Shown here piece after piece: positions 1 through 11,188 of a stretch of 64,000 nucleotides of DNA (the stretch's first letter is position 1; every line of letters starts with the position of its first letter). The translations under genes and the position numbers were made by a program. A model generated the notes under the pieces. That model was not told the DNA's origin. It did not search any database and saw only the letters and a list, made by a program, of their open reading frames with translations. The DNA lies in assembly GCF_921293095.1 (NCBI RefSeq), contig NC_060246.1, forward strand, positions 136,276,198 through 136,340,197, written 5' to 3'. This DNA is from Ischnura elegans (lineage: Eukaryota > Arthropoda > Insecta > Odonata > Coenagrionidae).

Positions 1-1015
1 GGCGACACTTTTTTACGAGAAAAATATTTAGTTAGCACACGAAATTCACTTTTATACTTTATCGTTATAATTCACAAGGTTGTCTGCCTTAAACGGATGT
101 CAAACGTAAACTAAACGACTGAACTAGCTCAAAATTTCTCAGCAGTTTACAAATAGATGGAAACTTACGGGAGTATTGTCGTATTAGTAGTTTCTACGTG
201 AAAATTTCAAAAAGTCACGGACTTATCAAATGACCCTCGTGTATTTTATCACGACCTACTGTAATGTTTCCAGCGTCGTTATCGGGGCCGATTTCACTGA
301 TCCTGCTAGGGCGTTAAAGGAGGAATATTCCTTCGAATATTCCTCCTTTTTATTTCCCGCCAATGAATTGTTAGTAAATTTCGTTTTTAGATTTTTTCAG
401 CATTTGGATACTATAGTATAAACCATTCTCTGGTAAAACTCCATCGAATGGAGTTTATTTGGTCAACGCTTGATTCTTCCTGCTGGGAACGCCATGAGGA
501 GACTGAATGAGATAACTTATTTTTTTGGGAAATCCGTTGGAATACCGACCATTATTGTCTTGGATTTGCAAAAGAAATAAACAGTAAATATCAATATTTT
601 AAATCAAATAAAAACAATTTTAATGTTAGTGTAAGCAATTATTGCATGTAATGCTGTTTGAGATGAACTCGAATGCTCAAATTTTTTTATGCTTCATTTT
701 TATACCTTTAAAATCAAGTTTATTTCAAAGTTTTATCAAATTTTACAATATTTTTACAACTTAATCCTCGGAGTTTTATTTTTCAAATCCTTTATAAAAA
801 TAGCCGGATGTCCAACGACACGTTCAGAATTAAAAGTTCTTTCCACGAGGCAATACAACCACCAATGGCTTATGCTAGATGGTAGTAATATTTTAGTTGC
901 TTAAAAACTATTGTTTCTTTCTTCTTCTAATTTTCTTTTTTACGTCTATTGCTCGAATGCTAATGATATAACTAGCTCCCTCGCGAGGATTCCTTACTTT
1001 GCTTTTATCGTTGGG
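1..1015. other. AT-rich noncoding stretch
   Basis: Apart from the hairpin at 316-349, I see no convincing coding sequence or element here. The sequence is AT-rich with frequent stops in all frames. Confidence 0.5.
316..349. repeat. Perfect 15-bp inverted repeat (hairpin)
   Basis: The arm AAAGGAGGAATATTC at 316-330 is followed by the loop CTTC and by the exact reverse complement at 335-349. All 15 pairs match. No flanking terminal repeats or target duplication were recognised, so this may be a free-standing palindrome or the core of an old foldback element. Confidence 0.8.
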
Positions 1016-1246
1016 TTATTTGCATTTAACCTGTACAATGTACAGTGTACATTCCTCATTTATTTTATCTCCAAGACACAGTTTTAAGCGCGCCACTTTG
1101 TTATGGAACTCCTCCATCTCTTCCAATGAAGTCCTTGTGAAACGTTTTTTCCTGGCTGCAGAGTAGAATTTCGCTTGGGATTCCCGAAGTATCCGTCCCT
1201 TTTTATGATTCGCCTCAAATTCTTCCCAGCTACTAGTAGGTTCCAT
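1016..1246 (-). CDS. Small unrecognised ORF, charged, possible exon or TE remnant
   Basis: A 76-codon ATG-to-stop frame whose translation is rich in Glu, Lys and Arg and has a natural-looking amphipathic composition, for example the stretch SLEEMEEFHNKVARLKLC near residues 41-58. It does not come from simple-sequence DNA, unlike most short frames in this window. I do not recognise a family. No splice sites or promoter define it as a gene, and chance cannot be excluded for this length in AT-rich DNA. It could be a fragment of a transposase or retroelement protein. Confidence 0.2.
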   Translation of the reverse strand: MEPTSSWEEFEANHKKGRILRESQAKFYSAARKKRFTRTSLEEMEEFHNKVARLKLCLGDKINEECTLYIVQVKCK

Positions 1247-1605
1247 CAGTCCCCATTTCTTTTTCCTTAGTATTTTATTGGGAGATGGATGAGAATCTCT
1301 GGGAGATGTAGCTCAATCTGTATTGGTTTCTGTTTACTTACGCTGTATACTTACTGTATACCACTCCCTTTACACCCCTTAATTTTCATCTGATGCCCAC
1401 GGGCTACACTCTCACGCCAATCCTATCCAATTTGAAATATCTCTTTCAGCATCCGTTGTCACCAAGGTATTTTACTCCTTGTACTTAAATGTTATTTTTA
1501 ATCGTTCTGAGATATATAAAGCGTGATCAGCATTTAGTCTATCTTTCACCCATACTCTTCCGATACCTTTTTGCGCCCTCATACCTTTTATCACAATAAG
1601 ACATG
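1247..1605. other. Noncoding stretch
   Basis: No coding or RNA signal seen. A motif resembling the inverted arm of the neighbouring element (GGTATTTTACTCC near 1467) occurs here, which hints that the element may once have extended further left. Confidence 0.4.
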
Positions 1606-1915
1606 AAGTAAAATACTCTGTACTTTTCCACATATATATTTATTTAAAAATGAGTCTACATGGTTTAATGCACTTGGGCATCATCAGTCCCGGCGAAGCG
1701 AGAGATGGAAACGTAGGATTGGGATAAAATGAAATGAATGGTGGAGGCTGATGCTCTGTGGCAATCTATTGTAGGATAGGAAGTAAGATACTTTGCACGT
1801 TTTCATCTACGTTCTGGTGATTAACTAATCAGGAATAATGATGCTGAAGTACAGGGGACCTTTTTTACTCATTTTAAATAAATATGGTTGTGAAAAAGTA
1901 AAAAATATTTTACTT
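1606..1915. mobile_element. 310-bp element with ~50-bp imperfect terminal inverted repeats
   Basis: The left arm at 1606-1655 begins AAGTAAAATACTCTGTACTT and ends AAAATGAGT. The right arm at 1867-1915 is its reverse complement with about ten differences, beginning (minus strand) AAGTAAAATATTTTTTACTT. The interior has no reading frame. It also carries a second inverted pair, CTATTGTAGGATA near 1767 and TATCCTACAATGGA at 1918, just outside the right arm. This fits a nonautonomous MITE or foldback element; the superfamily is undetermined and no target duplication was identified. Confidence 0.6.
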
Positions 1916-2149
1916 TATATCCTACAATGGATTCCCAACATGGAGTAGTAGTCTCCACCGTACAATTAATTTTATCTAAATCCTTCGTGCCCTATCTCGC
2001 TTTCTCCCCATTCACCTCAAAAATATCCTCCTTTCTTTGATTCTATTTTCCCATGCAGTTGTTTCATTTGTACCTATCGTTTTACTCTTTCCAAGAGATA
2101 TTTGACGCCATCAATATTTTTCTCTGTTTTACCATTTGAATTCCCCCAA

Positions 2150-2560
2150 ACTTGTCGAAGCTTCCTACTTTTTGTCTCACACCAACGCACATTTCTGTCA
2201 CTCTCCCTCTCTCTGCTTTTAAAATATCCACCCTCCCCCTCCCCGAAACCCATTTTCACCCCCACTCTTCCTTTTTTTCTTTCTCCCATCAACCCCTCCC
2301 ACCCTCCGCCACCCCTTCGTCCTCCCTTAGCCCTGTGTCTCGTGTGTTCCTTGCGAATTTATCGTCGACCTTATCTCAATGGCCTCGCCGTGTTGTCGCC
2401 GTCTTTTATCCTCGCCTATTTCCACTTCTCATTCATTCACTTTGTTGCTCCGGCCCTTCTCATCCTCACCACCCCTCCTCCTCCTCCTCCCACGCACACT
2501 CCCCTAGCCCCATCTATTTATTCCCTTTTAGCTTCCCTTTCAATTCACTCCTGTGGACTT
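2150..2560. repeat. Pyrimidine-rich low-complexity island
   Basis: Around 400 bp of the plus strand consists mostly of C and T (CTCCCTCTCTCT, CCTCCTCCTCCTCC). Two overlapping plus-strand frames of over 150 codons arise from it, but their translations are only Pro, Ser, Leu and Phe runs, so they are not called as genes. Confidence 0.7.
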
Positions 2561-2714
2561 TAATCCCTCTTTCAATGGTGCTCTCGCATTGCTTGCGAGA
2601 GGGACAAATAGCTTTCAGCGCGTAGCTTTATTTCCCTCCGTGTGTTGTTTTTTTCTTCGCTGTTCGGGCTTTATATTGTGGATTCGAGAAAGTATTTATT
2701 TATGACACATCTTT

Positions 2715-2735
2715 CCCCCCCCCCCCCCCCCCCCC
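2715..2735. repeat. Homopolymer of 21 cytosines
   Basis: An uninterrupted C run. The exact length is likely polymorphic or affected by sequencing error. Confidence 0.9.
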
Positions 2736-2739
2736 GTTC

Positions 2740-3752
2740 GTTCTCCCGAAAACAAATATTTTCAACGAGATAGTCTGCTTTCGTATCGGAATTCCCTTCA
2801 TTGTTTTTTTTCCTGCAGGGTGACTTAGTAGCGATTATTCTGGTATCGGCTGTGAATTGTTTTCCAAATTCCGAGATACCGTGGTCTTTCGCTTCAGACA
2901 TATCACGTTTTCTTGCGGATACAATCCTGACTTAGGTATGCTTAAGTCAGTTACGTTCTATACTCTAAGGTCCTGGGAATAAAATCTGTGTTTCGGCAAG
3001 TTTTGCAATGGCACAGAAACTATTACATTAAGACACAAAATCAATTTCGCTCATTAATGATTGTAACTTTTCGTTTACTGCACTTTTAGTTTCCGTATTT
3101 GTATGTTCGTGGGATCATCCGTATTTAAATGTAAATTAAGTAGTTATGAAACCATATTTAAAACTTTTCAAGTAAAAATTTATCATCGTTTATACTGTAA
3201 ATTTTATGTCACTTTACGCTGCGATTTCATGAATAGTTTCGTGTATTTTATTGTGGTTCTCAAGTAGATCTATGCACAATATATATGATGGTTTTTCTCT
3301 TTGTATCAGTTGGCGTCGATATCACTACATTCTTCATCAGTTTTGTCTTATTAAGTACTTTAATTTCAGGAAATAAATATGCGCTCCTTTTACAGGCCTA
3401 AATTTTTATTTCCTACACTCCTAACAAAATGATATTGGAAACCCTAAAATAAATACTCCTTTTTCTTAATGTTTTGTCTAATCGTTGAATTTGTATGCAA
3501 TGCGTAATTAGTTCCCTTGCTATATAGAAAAATGCTCAACAATTAAGAATGTTTTCCAATTTAAATGACCATAAACGAATGATAAGGGAGCCTTCTCAGT
3601 TGGTATAATTTATTAATCATAACCTCATCGTATACATAGCATATTCTAATCGAAGAAGAGTATTCTCCTTTTCTTCCAACTCCGTTAATAATGTATTTGG
3701 AAATATAATCTGATTTTTAAAAACCTTTTTTCGGTTACTTCTTAATAGATTC
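2740..3752. other. AT-rich noncoding stretch
   Basis: No gene, RNA or element recognised. Confidence 0.5.
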
Positions 3753-4435
3753 ATCTTCATTAATTTTTTGTTTAGTCAGTAAAAAGTTCTTTCTTTCAAT
3801 GTGTAAACGTGTAATGTGTGTAACATAGTGTAGTGTGTGAGTACTTCGGAAGTCAGTTGATTACTTGATATTTCCTAGTATAAATTGCCTCAACGCATAT
3901 ATATCCAAATATCCTCTTAAAATTCTCCCTACTTGAGTATTTCAGAAAAATTCTCATACCGTCTACTACTATTTATACCATCCAATATTTCAATTGTTCA
4001 TACGTTTCTACTTAGATTTAAAATATATGAAATAATGGACTCCTGCCGTTCTAATTGGGCAGATTTGGTGGAGCTCTACTTACGCATCTGAAATAGACAA
4101 TAAATATCTCATGAAAATAATCGTTAAGTTTTTTATTCCCTCCTAATATTATCTGCACTTTGCATGAAATATTATTCATTATTTATATGTTAATGCCAAT
4201 AGAAAACTTGCATTTTCTAGAAGAAAATAGCTTTCTATAATGCTCATAATGATCTTCATTAATTTTTTGTTTAGTCAGTAAAAAGTTCTTTCTTTCAATG
4301 TGTAAACGTGTAATGTGTGTAACATAGTGTAGTGTGTGAGTACTTCTGAAGTCAGTTGATTACTTGATATTTCCTAGTATAAATTGTCTCAACGCATATA
4401 TATCCAAATATCCTCTTAAAATTCTCCCTACTTGA
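3753..4435. repeat. Pair of 184-bp direct repeats around a 315-bp spacer
   Basis: Positions 3753-3936 and 4252-4435 are identical except for two substitutions (CGG/CTG in 'acttcNgaag' and GCC/GTC before 'tcaacgc'). The offset is exactly 499 bp with no indels. The spacer 3937-4251 is unique. The arrangement fits a miniature LTR-type element (TRIM), a tandem duplication with later divergence, or two copies of one short repeat. The ends are not TG...CA, which argues against a standard LTR. The near-identity indicates a recent event. Confidence 0.8.
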
Positions 4436-6454
4436 AATTATTGTGTGTTTTCTCTAGAGTTTAAGTCTTCAGTGCCATCAGCATAGATTCTATGACCTTT
4501 GAATGCGAAATTCTGAATTGAGAAGTCGTCCTCAAATCCTCTTAGAGAGAGCGGAGGTCTTTGAAAATGCAAATTATAGGTCTCCGATTGCGAAAAAGCT
4601 TTTTTAATTCCCCGTTTAGGCGGGAGAAGGTAGAAAATGTGCGTGTAATAAGTGGGTTTAGTGTTAATGGTGCTGCCGTTACCAAAGGAACACAATGTAA
4701 ACTTACGGCAACCCGCTTTAAGTTTGTGCTATCCTAAAAATTGACTCCGTTGCGGAATCATTTGATTCATACTCAAGCGATGGTATAAAGAAGTACCAAT
4801 CGTTGAAAGACCGCAGTTTTGCTTCCACAGCGCTTCTGCTTGCCAAGGGGTGCATTGTTAAATAAAATGCTTACTGTTACGCTTCGCGATAGAATCGTGA
4901 TGGCTATCATTCATCAAATTTAAGTAAGGACGTTTTCAAAATCTTACGTCACAATCTTTGCACCGAAGTTGTGAGCAGAAGTCTCTCCTTTCAAATGTCA
5001 AAATAGTTCCGTTTGACTCTTCCGTTTTAACAAAGGCTTGATTCGAAAATCCCTTAATTGCAACAATTGCAAAATTATTCATATAGTTATTGCTGTCATT
5101 CCTTCATGAGTTAGAAATATTTCCTATGTTGGTGGGTTTCTGGCTTGTTTCTGCAATTTAATTTTCATTTCATGTTACTTAACAATTTTTAGATGTCTCA
5201 CCCTCTTTAAAATGCTGAAATTATCCTTCATAACATTTACAGTACATTGTCTCTAACTTGAAAACTAATTGCAATTTCTGTATGGATTCTAGGGATGAAT
5301 TTTTAACTCTGAAAACGGAAACAATCACTTCGTAGGCGGCTTCATGGAATAAAAATTAGGAGTTCAAGTGTAAAATATTGTGTTATAGAAACTGGGAAGA
5401 TAATTTTTGCTGAAATTTAATGCTGCTATCTTATTGGAATGGACTTTTGAATGAAAAAATCATTTCATAAATAAATCGCTTTTGGTTGCAAGATATCATA
5501 AATGCTGCAAATATTTTAGGCAAATGTAAATGTCGAAATGTTTGTTGAATTTTTTGTTTTCCATAGTTTATCTTAAACTATCTATCCTACCAAGAAACAA
5601 TTTATGCTCCTCCGTGTTACATTTCTGGTGACGCTTTAATGGCAGTAGAGGCGTATTACTATGCCTATTAACTTTCTTGACAAAGTTAAGGAAACTTTGA
5701 AGAGGCGGCTTTTAAGCTTGATGCTTGATGTCATCAGTGCAATAGCTCCAAACATCTCATTTCCATGTAGTGCCAAAATCATAAAACTTATGAAAATGCT
5801 TATAGCTCGAGTTATAATCTTTGAACTTGAATTATAGGCAGGAATAGATACAGATAGTATGTATATAGTACCGTTTAGGAACATTTAGCTGAATAAAAAC
5901 ATTTATGAAAACTTCAAGTTTATGGTTTTCTGTTGATGGAGGGAATTTACCAATTCTAATTTTCGTGATATTATATATTTTTTGGGCTGATTATATTTCT
6001 CAGTGCTTCTAGAATTACTTACTTGGATGGGTTATATTTCTGGCCTATTTTAACCCATAGTTTTTCTTTCCCTATCTTTCTACCCCACGTTACGCGTTGC
6101 AAAGCGCCTGTCAAACGTTTCTTCACCCGAGGTGATCCTGAGTTCGCGGCCACTTTTAAGGTGAGGCTTTCGAAGCGGAGTATCATTCCTACTCGTATTC
6201 AGAGGAAGAACCGGTAAAAGATGAACACGCTAGAAAGTGATGTTAATTGACAGTAACACAAATGTAATTTACTTTCGAGCCCCAAGGGGAGTATCGGTAA
6301 AATAGAAGGGAGTATCGGAATATCGGTAAGATACAAAACACTAAAAATAAGCATGTTAAATTTATCATGAAAAATATCACCATTATTTCAATTCTTTTTA
6401 GAATAGAATCGAATGAGTGAGAATTGGATGATACATAACCAAATGAATCTCATT
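4436..6454. other. AT-rich noncoding stretch
   Basis: No convincing gene. A 40-bp stretch at 5581-5622 beginning TCTATCCTAC is shared with 7301-7342, so at least one dispersed repeat passes through here. Short frames near 4440-4700 and 5640-5880 (minus) have no recognisable content. Confidence 0.4.
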
Positions 6455-6773
6455 GGCATACCAAAGTAGTATAGAGTCATTCATCTAAAAAATCAGTCCA
6501 TAAATCAGTGGAAATAGCTATCAGTCCATAAGTTTGTTATCTGCTTATCTTGTATATCTTTGGAAGTGGTATTAATGGCTATGAGTTAGCGATTAATTTC
6601 ACACAGCCCATGGATAGGATTTTATTCACGGTCGAGTGAGAATACATTGGTATTTTTGGCAAGCCTCTGGAAATAATGCTGAGTCTTTCAACAAAGTACA
6701 TTTAGTAAATAAAAAAAATCATTTCGTTTGTGACTAATAGGCATACCAAAGCAGTCTAGAGTCATTCGTCTAA
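6455..6773. repeat. 34-bp direct repeat pair
   Basis: GGCATACCAAAGTAGTATAG at 6455 onward and GGCATACCAAAGCAGTCTAG at 6740 onward match over 34 bp with a few substitutions, 285 bp apart. The spacer is AT-rich and noncoding. Confidence 0.6.
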
Positions 6774-6939
6774 TTTTTTCATCTTAGCTTTATATCGTCC
6801 TGATTTTATTTACGTGTAGGTATTTATAAAGTACAATCACAGGTAATTATCATAGACGAACAAAGATCGTAAAACAATCAACAGCTGCCAACTAGTTTTA
6901 GCTGGCTCTCTTTATTTAAATTGAAAGACATGAAAGGTA

Positions 6940-7180
6940 TGACTTGTAGGGGACAGCCCGCTGGCGTCGTAGGGAAGGAAGGGTGGAGAGAAACCCGGCG
7001 TTTGCATTATCCGGCTCTTTACGAGAAGCGTCGAGGGGACCATGACTTAAACAACGAACGGAGTGCAGCATTTGATGGTCACTCGACAAGGCTTTCATGC
7101 AGGATTCAGCAGTCTCTGAATAATCTCTATTACCCCCGGAAATTGAACCCAGGCCCACGGAGTGGGGGTTTTAGACATTC
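6940..7180 (-). repeat. SINE-like dispersed repeat, copy 1
   Basis: The minus strand carries GGGTTCAATTTCC at about 7152-7140, resembling a pol III B box, followed by text similar to a second copy near 25130-25290 (both run into 'ATTATTCAGA..GCAGTAT'-like sequence). This region is GC-richer than its surroundings. No clear A box was found, so the tRNA origin is uncertain. Two overlapping short frames here are not convincing proteins. Confidence 0.35.
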
Positions 7181-7300
7181 GGAATCAAGCGGTAATTATG
7201 ATTTAGAATGGTTATTAAAGAACTCCTGACCAAATTAGGTCGGAGAAAAGAAATATTCTCACAATGTATTTATTGCAAGTAACGAAGATTTCTTATAATA

Positions 7301-7783
7301 TCTATCCTACTGAGAAACAATTTATTTTCCTCTGTTGCATTTATCCACCATATTTATCTACACAGTAGAAGTTATTTAATATCAGTTTTATTTAGGAGGA
7401 AACATATGCCTATCGCAAGACGCGTCATTATTTGAGGAGATGAGTCGTTGTAAACCTTGAGCAACACTGTGGCCTGTCACATCAATCTGCATATATACAC
7501 ATATATGTATAACCGTGCTGGTAAGTAATGGTAAATGATGTCTTCTCTACTACCGTTCCATTACCATTCCATGTGGTTCTCAGACGGTACCATCCATTGG
7601 ACTAAAATAATCAAGCGTCACTATCCTCAACCCCTTTCCTTATTTCTGTCACTAAGAGCCATTACATCAGTCTACCATGCATATTGAGAAGAACTTACTG
7701 AATATCATTTTCATTTAGGAGAAAACACATGCCTGTCACAAGAAGCGTCATTATTTCAGAAAAACAGTCGTTGTTAACCTTGG
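7301..7783. repeat. Diverged dispersed or tandem repeat copies
   Basis: The segment near 7368-7462 (containing TTTAGGAGGAAACATATGCC and GCGTCATTATTT) recurs at about 7685-7783 (TTTAGGAGAAAACACATGCC, GCGTCATTATTT). The start at 7301-7342 matches 5581-5622. No coding potential is seen. Confidence 0.55.
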
Positions 7784-8485
7784 AATCGCTCAGCGTCTCC
7801 TCCGAAAACTTAGAAATTAAATTTTCCCCCTAAAAAGAGCTTTAGAATTAAATTGATGCAGTGATTTAGTTTCAGGAGCAACAAGCGGGTAATCTAATTT
7901 TTAAAGCGTTCCCTCGGAATGGGGAAACGGAGTAGGTAACTTTCAGGCCGTAGAGATTCTTGGTAAAAACCCATAAGGGGTCTAAAAAGAATCTAGTGCT
8001 TTCGCAAAATGAGGCTAACGAGTTTATAGTCTCGCATATTCCCTTTCCATTTTCATTAAAAGATCGTTGCAAACCCTAAAATCCTTTCAGTCTAAAAAGG
8101 GTATCCTCTGACAGTCTTCACTCCTCATCGCTTTTACTAGTCAGATATTACTTCCCTGTTAATTACGATGACAGTAAAAGTGATTATCTTCCTACGATCC
8201 TAAATGGATAAAACACCTTATACAATACTCCCACACAATATGGATGGCCTATCTATGTGTAATGACAACTAAAAATAAATATATTAGACTTGATTAATTT
8301 ATAACTTGCAAATATCTTATACAAATGACAGGAAAATTGTCCTGGATAGTGCGTGATTACATTCCATTTATCCCATAGAAAAGCCAAATTCCTGTAATTC
8401 TCTAGAAAGGCAAATTTATTGTTTATTAATTTGCTATGCGTGATAGTCCTGATGAATGTTGACATATGTCTTTTGAATGTGACTG
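7784..8485. other. AT-rich noncoding stretch
   Basis: No gene or element recognised. Confidence 0.4.
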
Positions 8486-8506
8486 CGTAGGTTTTCATGG
8501 TGTCGA

Positions 8507-8643
8507 GGTTCCAATGTCTTCATTCTTGCGGTGCTACCGAGTCGAAGTGCCGGCCTGAATACACTGGCAGCAGTGCCAGCGAAACTGTTGTCTTATACCA
8601 ACAACCGACGCAGTAGCACCGGAAGAATGGAGGCATTGGTATG
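8507..8643. mobile_element. Small foldback element with ~25-bp inverted arms
   Basis: The left arm ATGTCTTCATTCTTGCGG at 8514 onward (to 8538) pairs with the right arm at 8613-8636, whose reverse complement begins ATGCCTCCATTCTTCCGG. About 21 of 25 positions match. The loop contains a further short inverted repeat, CACTGGCAGCAGTGCCAG. A short plus-strand frame over it is not considered real. Confidence 0.55.
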
Positions 8644-8739
8644 TCTTTCGAACTTTTATAAGGTGGATGACTCCATTATAAGCCGAATGCAGCAGTATGT
8701 CTCATTAGTCACATCCCATATTGTTTTTTTAATTTAATC

Positions 8740-9180
8740 AATACTCAAATCGCACTTATTCCTAATAATACTTTCTATAAAATTTAAATTCCCCTCAAGA
8801 CCCGATTCAATTCCTGCTATCTCTTGATACCTATAAATTTTTTAATTTTCCGTTGAGACAACGGAAAAACGTGAATCCATGGTTTATATTGGTACCTAAG
8901 TTTCATCCCTACCTGTTTCAAATTTGTTATGACTTGCATCACTTAATGTAATAGGGACTAAACTAGTAACCTTGCCATCCACATATGCCCTAGTGCACGT
9001 AGTTTAACTCCGTGGCCCCGAATTCTCGCCGTACCCTCATTCAGCAGCGCCCAAGGGCGGTGACTCTCTGGCAATTGTGAGGAGCCTGATTCTGGGGCAT
9101 CAAGTCCGTGCCTCCCTGATCCCTTGGGGGTGGGAGAGGTAAGGACCGTTTATGCCCGTGGGTACTCCTCTGCGGCACCC
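8740..9180. other. Noncoding stretch, GC-richer after 9000
   Basis: No recognised gene. The segment 9010-9180 is GC-rich without a supported reading frame. Confidence 0.4.
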
Positions 9181-9199
9181 AGCGAAGTAATGCTTGCGT

Positions 9200-9500
9200 A
9201 GGATGTAAGAGGGGGGTAACAGTTCAAAGGCGGTCTCCGTGTGGTAGGGTTTAAGCGAAAGGGCGGGAGGGGGCGGTGGATATTATTAGGGGGGGGGTCT
9301 CCTTTGGGAGATGAGAGGGAGAGAGAGGGCATTGGAACGTGGAATGGGGGTGACGTAAAGACGAGTAGGACGGGAGGGTGGGCGGGAGGATGGGCGTAAA
9401 AGAAAGCTACGAGGGGGAGGTGGTTCAGGAGATGAAGGGTAGCGTATAAGCGAGTCGAGGGAGGCCAGCGTGGAGATAAGGGAGAGGAGATAATTTAGCC
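9200..9500. repeat. Purine-rich low-complexity island
   Basis: G- and A-rich plus strand (GGGCGGGAGGGGGCGG, GAGAGGGAGAGAGAGGG). Minus-strand frames here translate to Pro/Ser/Arg-rich low complexity and are not genes. Confidence 0.65.
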
Positions 9501-10074
9501 CATGGGAGGCAGGCGTTGGCAATGATCAAAGACTAAAACGCTCAGGTGACGACATGGCTTGCACTGGATGGCTCTTGAACGAATCGCAGTTTCTCAGATT
9601 CAGAATATAACCTCTCGGTACTATTGTATTATGCAACATAGCTATCGAACCAGTAGTGGACATTTCTTACCGGCCATTGGACGTCAAATTGAGTGGCTAA
9701 TATCCGTGACATTATGCCTCCGTAGTAACCTTGATTGTATTTGGATAGAGAGAAGGGAAGGAGATGAGAGATAAGGGGAGAAATAGGCCATGGAGTGAGT
9801 CGGTGCATCTCTGATCCCATACCTGATGACGTCACCGACTATTTCCGAGAGTATGCCCGCTTCTCATGCTCTCACCCTAGCCCATCAATCTCGAATGCTT
9901 CGATGTAGCTTTTGTTTTCCTTTGTAATTCTTACCCTCAATGAAAGGCTCTCCCTGACCGAACTCATATCACGTCACATACTCATGAAAAGTGGGCGATA
10001 ACTTAAGCGGTTTTCTAAATTATAATTTAGTGAAATTACGGCCGAATGAGGAAAATGTTTTTATTCCACCGTAT
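9501..10074. other. Noncoding stretch
   Basis: No gene, RNA or element recognised. Confidence 0.4.
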
Positions 10075-10569
10075 CTGAATCACACGACCATTTTCTTTCT
10101 TCACGAAAAGCATCACTAGAGCGATCGCTTTTCGCGACGAGGAAAGTGATCGCTCTAGTGATCATTTTTCTGAATCACACGGTCCCTCCCGGCATCACTT
10201 CCCTTCGCATCACAGCTCGTTCCGATATCACAGCTCGTTGTCATAGGACTCGCATAACGAAAATATATAGCGTGTTTGTTTACCTATGTCGTTCCCATGA
10301 TTGTCAAACGCTGCGCTGCAATCGCTCCATACGGACATGCTTCCTGATTGGCTGATATGGGGTTTTAGTGACGGTTTCAGCGACGGAAAAAGCGAGAAAA
10401 AGAAAAAGGTTTCTAGACCAGACAAGTGATGAAAAAAAGAGATGAAAATCCTCATTATTAGAGTGATCGCGAAAAACAATTGCCGGCGACGATCATTTGC
10501 GAGTGATCACTCTAGTGATCGTTGTAGTGATCACTAGGAAATGATGGAAAAAACGACCGTGTTATTCAG
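10075..10569. mobile_element. 495-bp MITE-like element with subterminal GATC palindromes
   Basis: The left end CTGAATCACACGACCATTTTC and the right end (minus strand) CTGAATAACACGGTCGTTTT form imperfect terminal inverted repeats of about 20 bp. A third copy of the end motif, CTGAATCACACGGTCC, lies inside at 10171. The interior has a large inverted repeat: CACTAGAGCGATCGCTTTT near 10111 pairs with AAAGTGATCGCTCTAGTG near 10142. Related GTGATCACTCTAGTGATC palindromes recur at 10462-10535. No transposase frame and no clear target duplication were seen. It looks like a nested or rearranged nonautonomous DNA element. Confidence 0.65.
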
Positions 10570-10910
10570 GCTTTACCATTCCTTTCCATTAGCCGAACTC
10601 TTTGAAGGAATATTTCTAGTTTTTCCTGAGGTGTCGGTTCTGTGTGAACTATCCATTGCATTTACGGACTGTTATGTGTTTATGTTAAAAAATGCTTCAA
10701 ATTTTGTGTTTTTTTAATGAAACACAAGTCCTCAAAGTCTTACAGCTCTCCTTTTATGACTTATTTCAATCCAACAGTTAATAAATAATGTATGCAGTAC
10801 CAATGAAATCTTCTATGTGACTGTAAAAGCAGCACACTACATTTTTATTTATGCATTTTATCTGTGATGGTCGAGTCGCTGACCCCAAAACGGATATACT
10901 GTCCTCAGGA
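10570..10910. other. AT-rich noncoding stretch
   Basis: Nothing recognised between the two flanking elements. Confidence 0.4.
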
Positions 10911-11188
10911 GCAGTGGCGCAGTGAGGGGGGTTTTAGGGGTAAAACTTCCCCCAGAACTCAGAGAAATTTTAAAATTTAATCCATTTTACTTAATTGAAT
11001 AAATATTACTTATAGAACACTGAATGGACTAATTAAAAATCCTCTGAAAGCCGTAAAACTCACCATTTGAACCATTTATCTTTAATTTTTTCCGGGGGAG
11101 AAAACCCAAACCTCCCGTATTCCATATTAGCAGTATTAATTCCTCCTAAAACTCTCCCCTAGCCTTAATTCCTAGCTGCGCGCCAGTT
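10911..11188. mobile_element. ~278-bp repeat with 'GTGGCGCAG'-type inverted ends
   Basis: The left end GCAGTGGCGCAGTGAGG followed by a G run is imperfectly complementary to the right end CCTAGCTGCGCGCCAG. Inside, GGGGGTTTTAGGGGTAAAAC and the C/T-rich text near 11130-11170 are also roughly complementary. End sequences of this kind are widespread in arthropod repeats. There is no reading frame. A truncated relative may lie at 46620-46675. Confidence 0.5.

Noticed and set aside
2102-2625. Two overlapping frames of 153 and 157 codons
   Set aside because: Low-complexity Pro/Ser/Leu text from a C/T island.
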